From assembly GCA_036365515.1 (NCBI GenBank), contig CM070876.1, positions 96,419,300 through 96,483,299 on the forward strand: a stretch of DNA of 64,000 nt, written 5' to 3'. The notes beneath the pieces are model-generated. The model saw nothing but the letters and a program-made list of their open reading frames with translations, did no database searches and had not been told where the DNA came from. The stretch comes from Torymus aiolomorphi. Taxonomy: Eukaryota > Arthropoda > Insecta > Hymenoptera > Torymidae. Positions 1 through 9,699 of the stretch are shown here, one piece after another (position 1 is the first letter of the stretch; each line of letters opens with the position of its first letter). The position numbers were made by a program, and so were the translations under genes.

Positions 1-2
1 AA

Positions 3-374
3 AATGATTTGCTCCAGCCGAAGTACGTTCCCGACCATGATGCTCCATCAGAGCCTGAGGGGGCCTATGCGATTTACTTGCATCTCACGTATGGCCCACC
101 TCATGAGGATGATGATCAGGGTCGTACTTACGTAGAGCGTCTCAACCTTGAAATGGGTAGAGCACATTCTGGTAGCACAATTTATGGATATTGTGAGTTA
201 TGCTCAGTTCTCCTTAGAGTTTGGCGGGACTGCAGAACATGTTTTGAAACATTTTTTCGAGGTGTTGGGCTGAATGTATCACAAGCATTAGAATGCAACT
301 CTCCAATGCATAAAGAAAGCTTAAGAAACTTTGTTTGTCCTTACTGCCTCGACCATATATCAATAAATAATTAA
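3..374 (+). CDS. Unidentified Cys-rich protein, 5' truncated by window edge
   Basis: The frame is open from the first base of the window to a TAA at 372-374, so the true start lies outside. I do not recognise the family. The C-terminal half holds paired cysteines (CELC, CRTC, CPYC) spaced like zinc ligands, and the N-terminal part is acidic. It sits about 550 bp outside a long inverted repeat (about 925-1970), so it may be the last gene of a mobile element extending left. No intron signal is needed to reach the stop. No function is assigned. Confidence 0.4.
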   Translation, partial: NDLLQPKYVPDHDAPSEPEGAYAIYLHLTYGPPHEDDDQGRTYVERLNLEMGRAHSGSTIYGYCELCSVLLRVWRDCRTCFETFFRGVGLNVSQALECNSPMHKESLRNFVCPYCLDHISINN

Positions 375-904
375 TTAAGTTCAGAAATGTTTTATTATTC
401 TTATTGGAAATAATTTTCATGCTTAATCGTGCATAAGTGTGCTTAACTAAGTAAAACTGTGCCAAACTTTGCCTAAGTAGGTAGATTTCATACATTTTGC
501 ACAGATTTATCACAGATCAGCACATTTTTTTTTAATATTGTGGCACAATTTTACACATTTTTGTACCGTTTTGTATAGTGTGTCACACTTTTACACAGTT
601 TGGCATAAATAATTTTCATCTATTGCAAACAAATATAATATAATAATTTTATTTCCGATATAATTATGTATATTTTTGCACACTTTCGGGCACTTTATAA
701 AATTTTAGCATAGTTTGGCAAAAATAATTTTTAGTTATTAAAAATAAAATTAAGTTTATTATTGTGAACAGTTGTGCAACTGTTTGAACTCGATCGAAGT
801 GTTCTTACCATGTTGAACTCATTTCGCACTGGATGAGCAATAACGTCCTATCTCCACTCGGTGCGTAGGAACGTCTTATCTTGTCTCTGCGCGTAAGATC
901 TTCC
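375..904. other. Non-coding AT-rich stretch with degenerate TTTGCACA/TTTGGCA phrases
   Basis: No supported ORF. The stretch 420-730 repeats short phrases resembling 'tttgcacac', 'tttacaca' and 'agtttggca' in loose tandem fashion. Beyond about 770 the sequence becomes less AT-rich, with no gene seen. Confidence 0.4.
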
Positions 905-924
905 TATCTCGAAGAGATGTTATG

Positions 925-1970
925 AGTGTGAGTGTGTATGTGTGTGTCTGTGTGTGTGTGTGTGTGTGTGTGCGTGTGTGTTTATGTTTGTGTGTATACG
1001 CCTAGATCTTAGCCTCTACTCGGTCGATTTTAAACGGACAAGTCTCATTTTTTTTTTCATTTTTTTATAGTGATTGCTGATCAAAAATCAATTTTTTGAT
1101 TGGTTAGATGAATTCTTGTTTTATTTTGTATTTTCGATTTTCTCAAAATTATTTTTTACTTCTTCTTAATATGTGTTTAAAATTCCGAACGTTCATAGTG
1201 AACGAAATTTTAATTTAAAGTTTCTAATTTTGGTTAGAATTCGTCTGAGGGTGGTTTAAGTTGTAACTGTAAGAGTGAGAAGTGATTAGATACAGTTATT
1301 ATCATTTTCTAAATGTATTAACTAGTCAAATTTGGCTAAATCTGAAAATGGAAAAATCTTTCGTTCACTATGAACGTTCGAAATTTCAATCATATTTTTT
1401 AAAGATATGATCAAGATATTTGAATCAGATGTATAGCATTTGAAATAGAATTAAAATACCTATATTTTCTTAAAAAAAAAGAAAGTTCTCTAGCTATCAC
1501 GATTATTTTGTTATTAACAAAAACTTTTTTTTTAAAAAGATTATAACTCTTAAACTAAACTATCAATTTTGTTGATAAAAATCATGATAATGAAAAATAT
1601 AAATAGCTATAATATGTAAAAATTTGAATTTATTCTGTTGGTCAGTTTTTGTTAAAAAAAATGAAAAATTAAAAAAATGAATTTTGTATGTCCAACTATT
1701 ATGAGAGTAAAATCGATTTAATCGCTTTATTCATTATTATTAAAATAAATTTAATAGCAATTCATTATAGAGGTATATTTTTGATAGTTCTTCTTCGAGT
1801 TCTTGTGGCAAAATAATTGGTTAATAAATAATAAATCAGAGATATTTGAGGTTAAAATTTTGTTAACCTTCTTTTAAAATTGTAATTTCTTAGACGAATT
1901 TTTATGTGATAAAAATAATATGTATGATAATTTTCATCAAGATCGAACGATTACTTTTTGAGATATTTCA
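925..1970. repeat. Left copy of a long diverged inverted repeat (partner 12990-14160)
   Basis: It begins with a (GT)n microsatellite (about 925-1000). A block sharing 'cggtcgattttaa', 'ggacaagtctcatttttt', 'ttctctagctatcac', 'ttattttgttattaacaa', 'aaaatcatgataatg' and 'ttttcatcaagatcgaac' follows. The right partner carries the same motifs in reverse-complement order. Identity looks moderate and is interrupted by a small insertion at 1186-1380. It could be the terminal inverted repeat (TIR) of a Polinton, or of the element carrying the Helitron genes. I cannot see target duplications that would decide. Confidence 0.6.
1186..1380. mobile_element. Small MITE-like insertion with perfect terminal inverted repeats
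   Basis: A perfect 22-bp terminal inverted repeat, starting CGAACGTTCATAGTGAACG, bounds 195 bp of non-coding DNA. It interrupts the left inverted repeat, because the partner copy near 13900 lacks it. The flanks are AATTC on the left and AAATT on the right, so any target duplication is ambiguous. Confidence 0.65.
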
Positions 1971-2759
1971 CGAAGAGCTTCCCTTTTCAACTGTTGCATG
2001 GAAACTCTTTATACTATTACAGCTTGATTTCACAGTTATACAGTTTTAGTTAATATCTTTTTTATGCTAATAAAGTTTCTTCTCATAATAAAATAAGAAA
2101 AATAGTCTTTATTTTATTTAAGATTACATTATATCTTACATTTACATCAATTTATTTTTCAATAATGATTAAAAATATTAAAATATATCAAACTTCATTA
2201 ACCCTATCTACATAAATGAATGATCGTATAATAACAATTAACAAATATTTTTTTTAAACAGGTATTCATCTGAAACGTCGTCCGATTTAGTTATTTAAAT
2301 CAAATGCATCCACTCATCATCTGAAAATACAAAATAAGTTATATTAAAATAATTCAAAAAACTATTTTCTATTATTTTATTTTATTTGTTTTTTTCTTTT
2401 AAATAATTATCTTATTTTATTTATTTATATACTCATCCTATTTGAAACTTAACACTACCAACTTTTTTTTCTCTTTTAAATAATTATATTATTTTATTTA
2501 TTTATATCAGATTTATAAATATCCCATATAACATATTTTATAATATTTTAATATTTCAATTCCTTTCTCACTTTTTTCTCACCCTTATCTCTCTTAAAGA
2601 TAAAATATCGTTTCAAATATTAATAATACATATAATATAGTATATAATAAATATGCCCAAATATAAGAAAACAAACATTTGACAAAAAAAAAAAAAAATA
2701 AACACGAAAAACTCTCGTAAAAATAAAAAAAAACAATCAAAATTCGTAATAAATTAAAA
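1971..2759. other. Non-coding AT-rich spacer
   Basis: Very AT-rich. There is a local near-duplication of an 'aaataattatnttattttatttatttat' type phrase at about 2400 and 2480. I see nothing else. Confidence 0.5.
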
Positions 2760-4279
2760 ATATTCATTAAAAACAAAAGGACTAATAAAAATTATTCAGA
2801 AAATGAAAAATTAAGAAATGCTTCATCTTTAAAATTATTACGAACAAATGAAAAATATAAATTAAGAGAAAACGAACTTAATAAAAAACGGATTAAAAAA
2901 GAAAGATCAAATTATACATTTAAAAACAAAGAAAATCACCAAAACATTGTCAAAAACCAAAAATTAAGATCAGACAATGCTTATACATCCCGTGAAAATC
3001 AAAAGAACATTGATAGAAATATAAAGTTGAGGTCAGACGACGATTAAGGTCTCTCGAAAATCAAATGAACATTGCTAGAAACCAAGAATTAAGATCAAAC
3101 GATTCTTACACATTTCTCGAAAATCAAAAGAACATTGATAGAAACAAAGAATTAAGATCACAAGAATCTTACACATTTCTCGAAAATCAAATGAGCATTA
3201 ATAGAAACCGAAAGTTAAGGTCACAAGAATCTTACACATCTCTTGAAAATCAAATGAACATTAATAGAAACCGAAAGTTAAGGTCAAATGAGATTTACAG
3301 ATCTCAGGAAAATAAAATGAACATTGATAAAAACCGAGAGATGAGGTCAAACGACGCTTATACATCTCGTGAAAATCAATTAAATATTACAAGAAATAAA
3401 ATACTAAGATTAAACCCAGATTATCTTAAAAATGAATATTTAAACAATCATCAATATAAAAGCATGAAACGTACCGACACACCATATGTAGAAAAAGAGA
3501 GATTAGAGAATAAAAAAAGGATTAAACTTTTACGACAAAATGATGAATATATACATTTCAATAAGATTAAAGAAGTTGGAAAGAAAAAGAAACTCAGATT
3601 GGATGAATTATACAGATATCGAGAAAATTATTCAAATAAAATTAATAGTGAATTAAATGCTGGAATAAATATAAATTCTAACAAACTTATATCAATATTT
3701 ATAATTGATAGAAAAAAAGGTCCTGACATCAACTGTAAATGTTGTGATAATATCTTTTTTTCTAGATCGGTAAATTTATTCAATAAAAATAAAATAAAAG
3801 ACAAAATTGATTCTCTCATTATTAACAAAGATGAATTTTTTTCACAAATTATGAATTGTAAATCAAGTTATGTATGTAAAACATGTTTAAAATACATTTT
3901 AAAAGGTCATATACCAAAATTATCATCAAATGACAATTTACGTTTCCCAGAAATACCTGATGTTGTTAAAAATTTATCATCAATAGAAGAAAGAATGGTT
4001 TCACCTTATATTCCATTCATGCAAATTAGAGCTTTACAACCATACGCATTAAACTCTCAATTGTCTTTAAAAGGCAGTGTTGTTAACATACATACTGAAA
4101 TTAACGATATGATCAGTGTTTTGCCTAGAAACTTTGACGAAATGTCAGTTATACAAATCAAATTAAAAAGACATTTAGATCATAAAACTCATTATATGTA
4201 TGAAACAATTAAACCTTCTAAAATATTTGAAGCCTTAAAATATCTTATAAATACACCGTTATATAAAAACATCATATAA
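2760..4279 (+). pseudogene. Helitron N-terminal protein: tandem ~20-aa repeats followed by DUF6570-like region
   Basis: From about 2830 to 3410 the translation repeats a unit of roughly 20 residues built on 'ENQxNIxRNxxLRSxxSYT', about eight times, rich in N, R and E. The Met at 3065 lies inside this array. Upstream repeats (2760-3045) read in another frame that ends at a TAA near 3044, so the real start is upstream and a frameshift separates the parts. The C-terminal third has a Cys pattern (CKCCDNIF, CKTCLKYI) followed by 'EERMVSPYIPFMQIR' and 'SLKGSVVNI', which is how the DUF6570 region of animal Helitron proteins reads. It ends 38 bases before the Rep frame opens, with a frameshift between them. 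The family match is from memory of the motif style. Confidence 0.7.
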
Positions 4280-4316
4280 AAGTAAATGATGAATTTTTCA
4301 ATTTGAAAGAAATAGT

Positions 4317-6041
4317 GAAAATGATTTAAATTTTATTGTTGATGACTTTGATAAATCTAATAACAAGAACTGTAGTAACAACTGCAATAATATAAATACT
4401 ATATCAAATGAAATACAAAATGCAACTGCAGACAATAACGAAAATGATATAGAAGATGATTTCGAAGTAAATGACGAAGTTTTAATTTTAGATAGAAATA
4501 AAGAAATTACTTCAGATGTTATAACAATAGCTCCAGGCAAAGACAAACAACTTGTACCATGGCATAAAGTTGAAAATATTGATGAATTATGTTTTCCTAA
4601 AATTTTTGGAGGCCACATATTAGATAAAGAAAAAACATTAACTTACACTGAACGTACATTATCTGAAATCAGACGACGTGATAGAAGATCTTGCGAACCA
4701 ACTAGATTATTATTCATGGCAAAACAAAAAATAGAAAAATCAGTTTTTTCAAATATGAATACATGCTTGCGAAAAATTAAAAACAATGAAAATCTATCTG
4801 CAGAACACGTGTTAAATCAAAACAAATTACATGACATTTTCAAACAAGACGACGGTTTCATGTTTTTGAAACAAGTTAGATCCTCCCCATATTATTGGCA
4901 AAGCAAAAAAAAAGAACTTTTTTCTGTTATTAGACAACTAGGTATACCAACATTGTTTATGCCGCTTTCTGCCTCAGAAATAAAAAATTTTGATTTATTA
5001 AAAATCTTATATAAGCTTCAGTACAAAAAGCCAATTAGTACTGAAGAAGTTCTTAATCTTGATATGGATACAAAAACTAAATTAATCAAGAACAATCCAG
5101 TAACTTGTGTAAGATATTGTCACAATAGATTTTGTAATATTATGAATTTATTAAAAAACCCATATGGACCATTTAAAGAACATTTTATTATTGACAGTTT
5201 TTTAAGGGTTGAATTTCAAGCACGTGGATCTGTACATGTACATACATTATTCTATTGTAATAATGCTCCAATTTATGATGAAAATGATCCTAATTCAGAA
5301 CAAAAACTAATTGAGTTTATTGATAAATTAATAACTTGTGAATATGATCCGAAAAATCCTTATATGACCTTTCAAAGACATAAACATAAACCTACTTGTT
5401 ATAAAGGTTGCAAAAATAACAAAATTTGTCGCTTCAATTATCCATTATATGTTATGAATAGTACAATGATATTAAAACCATTAAATGAAAATGAATTTAC
5501 TGGTAATGAACATATTCATATTGAGAAAATTAAAACTTTAATTAATATATATTTTAATTCTAATACTGATGTAAGTTTTGAAAATATGTTGGAAACGTTA
5601 TCAATGATAGAATATGAATATATAAATGCTATCAGAAGTACATTAAAAAGGAATAAAATTTTTTTAAAAAGATCATCTCTTGAAGTTGTTATAAATGCAT
5701 ATAATCTAGAAATTTTAATGTTATTAGAATCAAACATGGATTTACAAAAAGTATTAGATGCTTATATTGCTTCTTTTTATATGGTAAATTATGTAACTAA
5801 AATAGAAGCAGGACTATCAAAACTATTGAGACAAGCATCCGATGATATTGAAAACGGTAACTTAGACTTGAAACAAAAATTAAGAAAAATTGCTAACGTT
5901 TTTATAAATGGAAATGTTTTAACTTCGCAAGAAGCAGTTTATCATACTTTATCATTGCCATTATGCATCTCAAGCAGAAATGTAGTATATATTAAGTATA
6001 TATTAATACAGTTCCTATTAATCAAAGAAGTAGAATTTTAA
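4317..6041 (+). CDS. Helitron Rep (HUH endonuclease) domain protein, frame-shifted from its neighbours
   Basis: The frame is open from about 4317; the first Met of the longer segment is at 4716. It begins with an acidic linker and 'APGKDKQLVPWHK...FPKIFGGH', the conserved entry to Helitron Rep. Numbering from the 4716 Met, 'EFQARGSVHVHTLFY' (about 166-180) carries the HUH pair His174/His176 that binds the metal. A Cys/His-rich 'KPTCYKGC...CRFNYP' follows. The segment 'YMVNYVTKIEAGLSKLL' matches the catalytic tyrosine region, although the second position of the Y-x2-K-Y form is Ile here. HUH Rep nicks single-stranded DNA for rolling-circle-like transposition. The frame is lost at 6041, before the helicase. 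Confidence 0.8.
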   Translation, partial: ENDLNFIVDDFDKSNNKNCSNNCNNINTISNEIQNATADNNENDIEDDFEVNDEVLILDRNKEITSDVITIAPGKDKQLVPWHKVENIDELCFPKIFGGHILDKEKTLTYTERTLSEIRRRDRRSCEPTRLLFMAKQKIEKSVFSNMNTCLRKIKNNENLSAEHVLNQNKLHDIFKQDDGFMFLKQVRSSPYYWQSKKKELFSVIRQLGIPTLFMPLSASEIKNFDLLKILYKLQYKKPISTEEVLNLDMDTKTKLIKNNPVTCVRYCHNRFCNIMNLLKNPYGPFKEHFIIDSFLRVEFQARGSVHVHTLFYCNNAPIYDENDPNSEQKLIEFIDKLITCEYDPKNPYMTFQRHKHKPTCYKGCKNNKICRFNYPLYVMNSTMILKPLNENEFTGNEHIHIEKIKTLINIYFNSNTDVSFENMLETLSMIEYEYINAIRSTLKRNKIFLKRSSLEVVINAYNLEILMLLESNMDLQKVLDAYIASFYMVNYVTKIEAGLSKLLRQASDDIENGNLDLKQKLRKIANVFINGNVLTSQEAVYHTLSLPLCISSRNVVYIKYILIQFLLIKEVEF

Positions 6042-6237
6042 AAAAACCTAAAGAATTGAAATTATTATCTAAAGATTCAAAAGATATATATGCAAATAAT
6101 ATTTTTGAAAAATAGGAAAAATGAATAAACCAATTAAACGATGTATGTTTGGCTGATTTCGTAGGCAACTATAATTTTTCAAAGAATTATTACATAATGA
6201 TACCGACGATGAAGATATAGATAATAACAACGAAATT

Positions 6238-6615
6238 ATGAATATCAAAGAAAGAAATAAGAAAAAAGTAATACGTTACTATAGATATAAAATTGAAACT
6301 GATTCATTTAATTATTATCGTGGGCATGTCTTGTTGTTTTTACCATTCAGAAATGAAGAATTAGAGATAGAAAAAGCTGATTGTGAGAAATTGTTTTATG
6401 ACAATTTATCTACGATACAAAAAAACAAATCTCAGTATTGTTTGATAAAAGATGATTGTTTAGAAACTGCTTTAAAATATGCAGATAATGAAATGTTTAA
6501 TGAAGAATATAATGATAATTTTTTTAAACAAACCAATTTAGAGAATGTAGATATTCTAGAACAAATAGGAAAAGACAAATCAAAAAAAGAAAAAATTTTT
6601 CAACGTTTTACCTAG
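6238..6615 (+). pseudogene. Helitron Rep-helicase linker segment
   Basis: This 125-codon stretch contains 'YYRGHVLLFLPFRNEE', matching the conserved segment that joins Rep to helicase in Helitron proteins ('hLLLFLPWRNEE'-like). It is in a different frame from both neighbours. The preceding bases 6042-6237 contain stops in all frames, and the end at 6615 overlaps the helicase frame by a one-base shift near 6600. It is a fragment of the same protein rather than a separate gene. Confidence 0.7.
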
Positions 6616-8103
6616 TATAATAAATAAAGAACAAGTTTTTCAAATGATAAACGAATTAAATACTGATCAAAGAAATATAGTAATGCATATTTTACATTGT
6701 TTCAAAGTTGATAAATTACCTATGAGAATATTTTTAAGTGGCTCAGCAGGTGTCGGTAAAAGTAAAGTTATCAATACAATATATCAATTGCTATCTATTT
6801 ATTTTAACGAAATTCCTGGTGAAAACTCTGATAAACCAAAAATTATCCTATGTGCACCTTCCGGAAAAGCTACATTTTTAATTGGAGGTATTACTTGTCA
6901 TACAGCTTTTGCTCTACCTGTAACTCAATTCAATAAACAAATGCCTGAATTATCATCAGATATTGCTAATACTATAAGAGAACATTTCTTTCATGTAAAA
7001 TTACTAATAATTGATGAAATTTCTATGGTTGGAAGTAATATGTTGACATGTATAGATACAAGATTAAGGCAAATATTTGCTGTTAATAAAAGTTTTGGAG
7101 GAATATCAGTAATTTTAGTTGGTGACTTATATCAATTACCCCCAGTAATGGATCGGCCAATATATACAACTCCAAATACATCAGAACTAAGTATTTTTTC
7201 TGAAAATATTTTGTGGGAAGAATTTAATTACTATCAATTAACTAAAATAATGCGTCAACAAAACGACACAAATTTTATAAAGGCTTTGAACAATTTAGCT
7301 ACAAATAACATAACAGAAAATGATATATCATTGTTTAACTCAAGAATAACTGATGAAAACAATATTCCTGAAGAAGCTATTAGATTATTTGGTGAAAATA
7401 AGTTTGTTGACGAATATAATGCAAAAAAATCAACAATCACCCAGGCATAACTTACAAATCAAAATCAATAGATTCTGTACCTGACTCTGTTTCTGAAAAA
7501 ACCAAACAGTATCTTTTACAATCATTTCAAAATAAAAAGAGACAAGAATGCGGAGGACTAAGCACTGAAGTAATGTTGAAAATTGGAATAAAATATATGA
7601 TCACAACAAATATTGATGTTGAAGACGGCTTGGTTAATGGAGCTTGCGGTATTTCAAAACATATCACATTCAATGAAAATAATACACCAAAAATAATTTG
7701 GTTAAATTTTGGAGAAAACATTAAAATAGGATCAAAAATTAAAAATAAATATAAAGATATTATGAATAATTTAAAAATAGATTTGAATTAGATTCCAATA
7801 TCTGCAATAGACGTAATTATAAATACAAAAGAAAATTATCAAATAGTTAGAAAACAAATACCAGTAATATCAGCTGAAGCTATAACAGTTCATAAAAGTC
7901 AAGGTCAAACTTATGATAAAGTTTGTATAGATTTTACAAAGTTTACTAAATTTAAAAGTAGGTTATTATTTTACGTGGCGTTAAGTAGAGTTAGGCAATT
8001 ATCAGATTTATATATAATTGGCAATTTTCCAACTTTAAATAAAATAAAATATGATGAAACAACAAACGTAATAATGAATAATTTGAAATTAAACAAAAAT
8101 TAA
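6602..8103 (+). pseudogene. PIF1-family helicase domain of the Helitron
   Basis: Superfamily 1 5'-3' DNA helicase that unwinds the donor strand during Helitron transposition. Numbering from the Met at 6644, Walker A is GSAGVGKS (33-40) and Walker B is LLIIDEISMVG (about 120-130, Asp124/Glu125). 'LVGDLYQLPPV' (motif III) and 'LTKIMRQ' follow. A frameshift in an A7 run near 7430 moves the frame. The second part (7431-8103) holds the C-terminal motifs 'AITVHKSQGQTYDKV' and 'FYVALSRV', with an in-frame TAG at 7789-7791 and a TAA at 8101-8103. The TAA is in the same frame as the downstream endonuclease, so helicase and endonuclease were probably one polyprotein. Confidence 0.85.
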
Positions 8104-8106
8104 AAA

Positions 8107-8767
8107 TTATCATTTACAAAATGTATTCAAGAAAATGAACTAATAATAATTTGTCAAAATATTAGATCTTTAAATAAAAATTTCGATTACATTATTAATG
8201 ATCACTGGTATTATCAAGCCGATATTATGATATTTTCTGAAACGTATACAAAAGATTCAGATACATTTGAAATCAATGGATATAATATCATATATAGATC
8301 TGACAGTAACGTAAAATATTCTAAAGGGATTATTTGTTTTGCTAAAAAAGAAATACATTATGATATTATTAAAAATGTTACTTATAATAAAACTAACATG
8401 TTACGTCATCTTGATATGGTCATGTTAAAAATAAATAACACGTACATTTTAACTGGATACAAATCACCTTCCGTTGACAAGCAAACATTTTCAAGTCATT
8501 TTAAAACATTTGAAATAAATAAATACAACAACAATAAATTTATTATAATTGGAGATTTCAATTACGATGCTTTTTTAGAAAATAACTTTATAGAAAAATA
8601 TTTAACTCATCAAAATTTTAAAAGAGCACTTCCAACAAAAATTTCGACACAAATTTTAACACTCAAATAGATATTATTTTTATAAATAAAGAAAATAACC
8701 ATTTTGAAGCTGGAGTGTACGAAACTTACTTCTCAGATCATAAACCAATTTTCATTGGTTTATCTCA
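8107..8767 (+). pseudogene. AP-endonuclease-like (EEP) domain fused downstream of the Helitron helicase
   Basis: Directly after the helicase stop and in the same frame comes 'ICQNIRSLNKN...ADIMIFSETYT', the N-terminal Asn/Glu motifs of the endonuclease/exonuclease/phosphatase fold. 'FIIIGDFNYDAFL' (GDFN) follows. After a one-base shift near 8632 come 'IDIIFIN' and 'YFSDHKPIF', the terminal SDH motif. All main catalytic motifs of the fold remain visible. Helentrons carry this domain, thought to be acquired from a non-LTR retrotransposon. The single frameshift is the only interruption seen. Confidence 0.8.
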
Positions 8768-8849
8768 TGATAATGGAAAAAATAAAACTAATGAAACTTT
8801 CATAAATGACATTGATAATCATAATGTTAATAAAAATATAAATAAATAC

Positions 8850-9678
8850 ATTAATATTGATAAAATATATAACGACATAACCAATTTAAATATTATTGGA
8901 TTACCAAACAAAGACAATGTATCTTGCTATGCTAATGCAACCATACAATCATTGTTTCACTGTAATACATTCAGAAAACACCTTTTTATTTTTCAAGAAA
9001 ACGACTGTTTAAAAGAAATATTCTGATTATACAAATCAAACCATTTTGATGTATTGGGATTTAGACAAATTATAAACAAAGAATATGCATTATCTGTACA
9101 ACATGATGCAGCTGAATTTATCATGGATATTTGCAAAAAATCAAAATTATTGGAAAGTGTTATTGAACATGAACATATAACTGAAATATTCTGTCCAAAT
9201 TGTAAAAAACTAAAACAAGAAAAAACCAATAATATTATAATTACATTAACCATACCTGCAAAACAAAAAATTTTTAATTTACAGGAAATTATCAATGATA
9301 ATTATAAAAATTTAGATATAAATTGTAATTAATTGTCAAGTCAAATTACAAAACAAAACAAAAGTAATTATTGCAAGACTAAAAATCGTTATTTTACATT
9401 CAATGTTATTTTGTATCGATAAATCAATAAACATAACAAAACTGACACAATGTAAAATAGAAAATATTTCTAGATCGAATATATACATAGATAACAAAAT
9501 TTACAAAGTCACTAACGTAATATTTCATCATGGCCCTAACATTGATTCAGGACATTATGCAATTATGATAAAGCAGAATAATACATGGTTTAAAATAGAC
9601 GATTCAAACATAAATAAAAGCAACTGGCCTAAATATAGTAAAGATATGCATATAATATTTTTAGAAGAAATACAATAA
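8850..9678 (+). pseudogene. Ubiquitin-specific-protease (C19/USP)-like domain at the 3' end of the Helitron
   Basis: It is in frame with the end of the endonuclease. 'GLPNKDNVSCYANATIQSLFH' corresponds to the USP Cys box; the nucleophile Cys is present. 'QHDAAEFI' corresponds to QQDAHEF. 'CPNCKK' gives a zinc-type CxxC. After an in-frame TGA (9024-9026) and a shift near 9335, 'HHGPNIDSGHYAIMI' gives the His box and 'FKIDDS' the acidic residue. USPs remove ubiquitin from lysines. At roughly 280 codons it is near the minimal USP core. A Helitron coding USP rather than the better known OTU protease is the odd point. A host USP pseudogene captured by the element is the alternative. Confidence 0.7.
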
Positions 9679-9699
9679 CTAAAATAAATAATATCAAAT

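Larger units (their letters stand above)
2760..9678 (+). mobile_element. Helitron-like (Helentron-type) element, coding part, degraded
   Basis: In order on the plus strand: a repeat-rich N-terminal region with a DUF6570-like segment, HUH Rep, linker, PIF1 helicase, AP-endonuclease-like domain and USP-like domain. Rep plus PIF1 helicase defines Helitrons. The added endonuclease is the hallmark of the Helentron/Helitron2 branch. Frameshifts and in-frame stops break the frame at about 3046, 4280, 6050-6240, 6600, 7430, 7791, 8101, 8632, 9024 and 9335. Codon order is otherwise intact, so the copy is recently dead or is spliced/recoded in part. The termini were not located; the hairpin-bearing array at 9700-11395 may belong to its 3' region. 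Confidence 0.8.
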
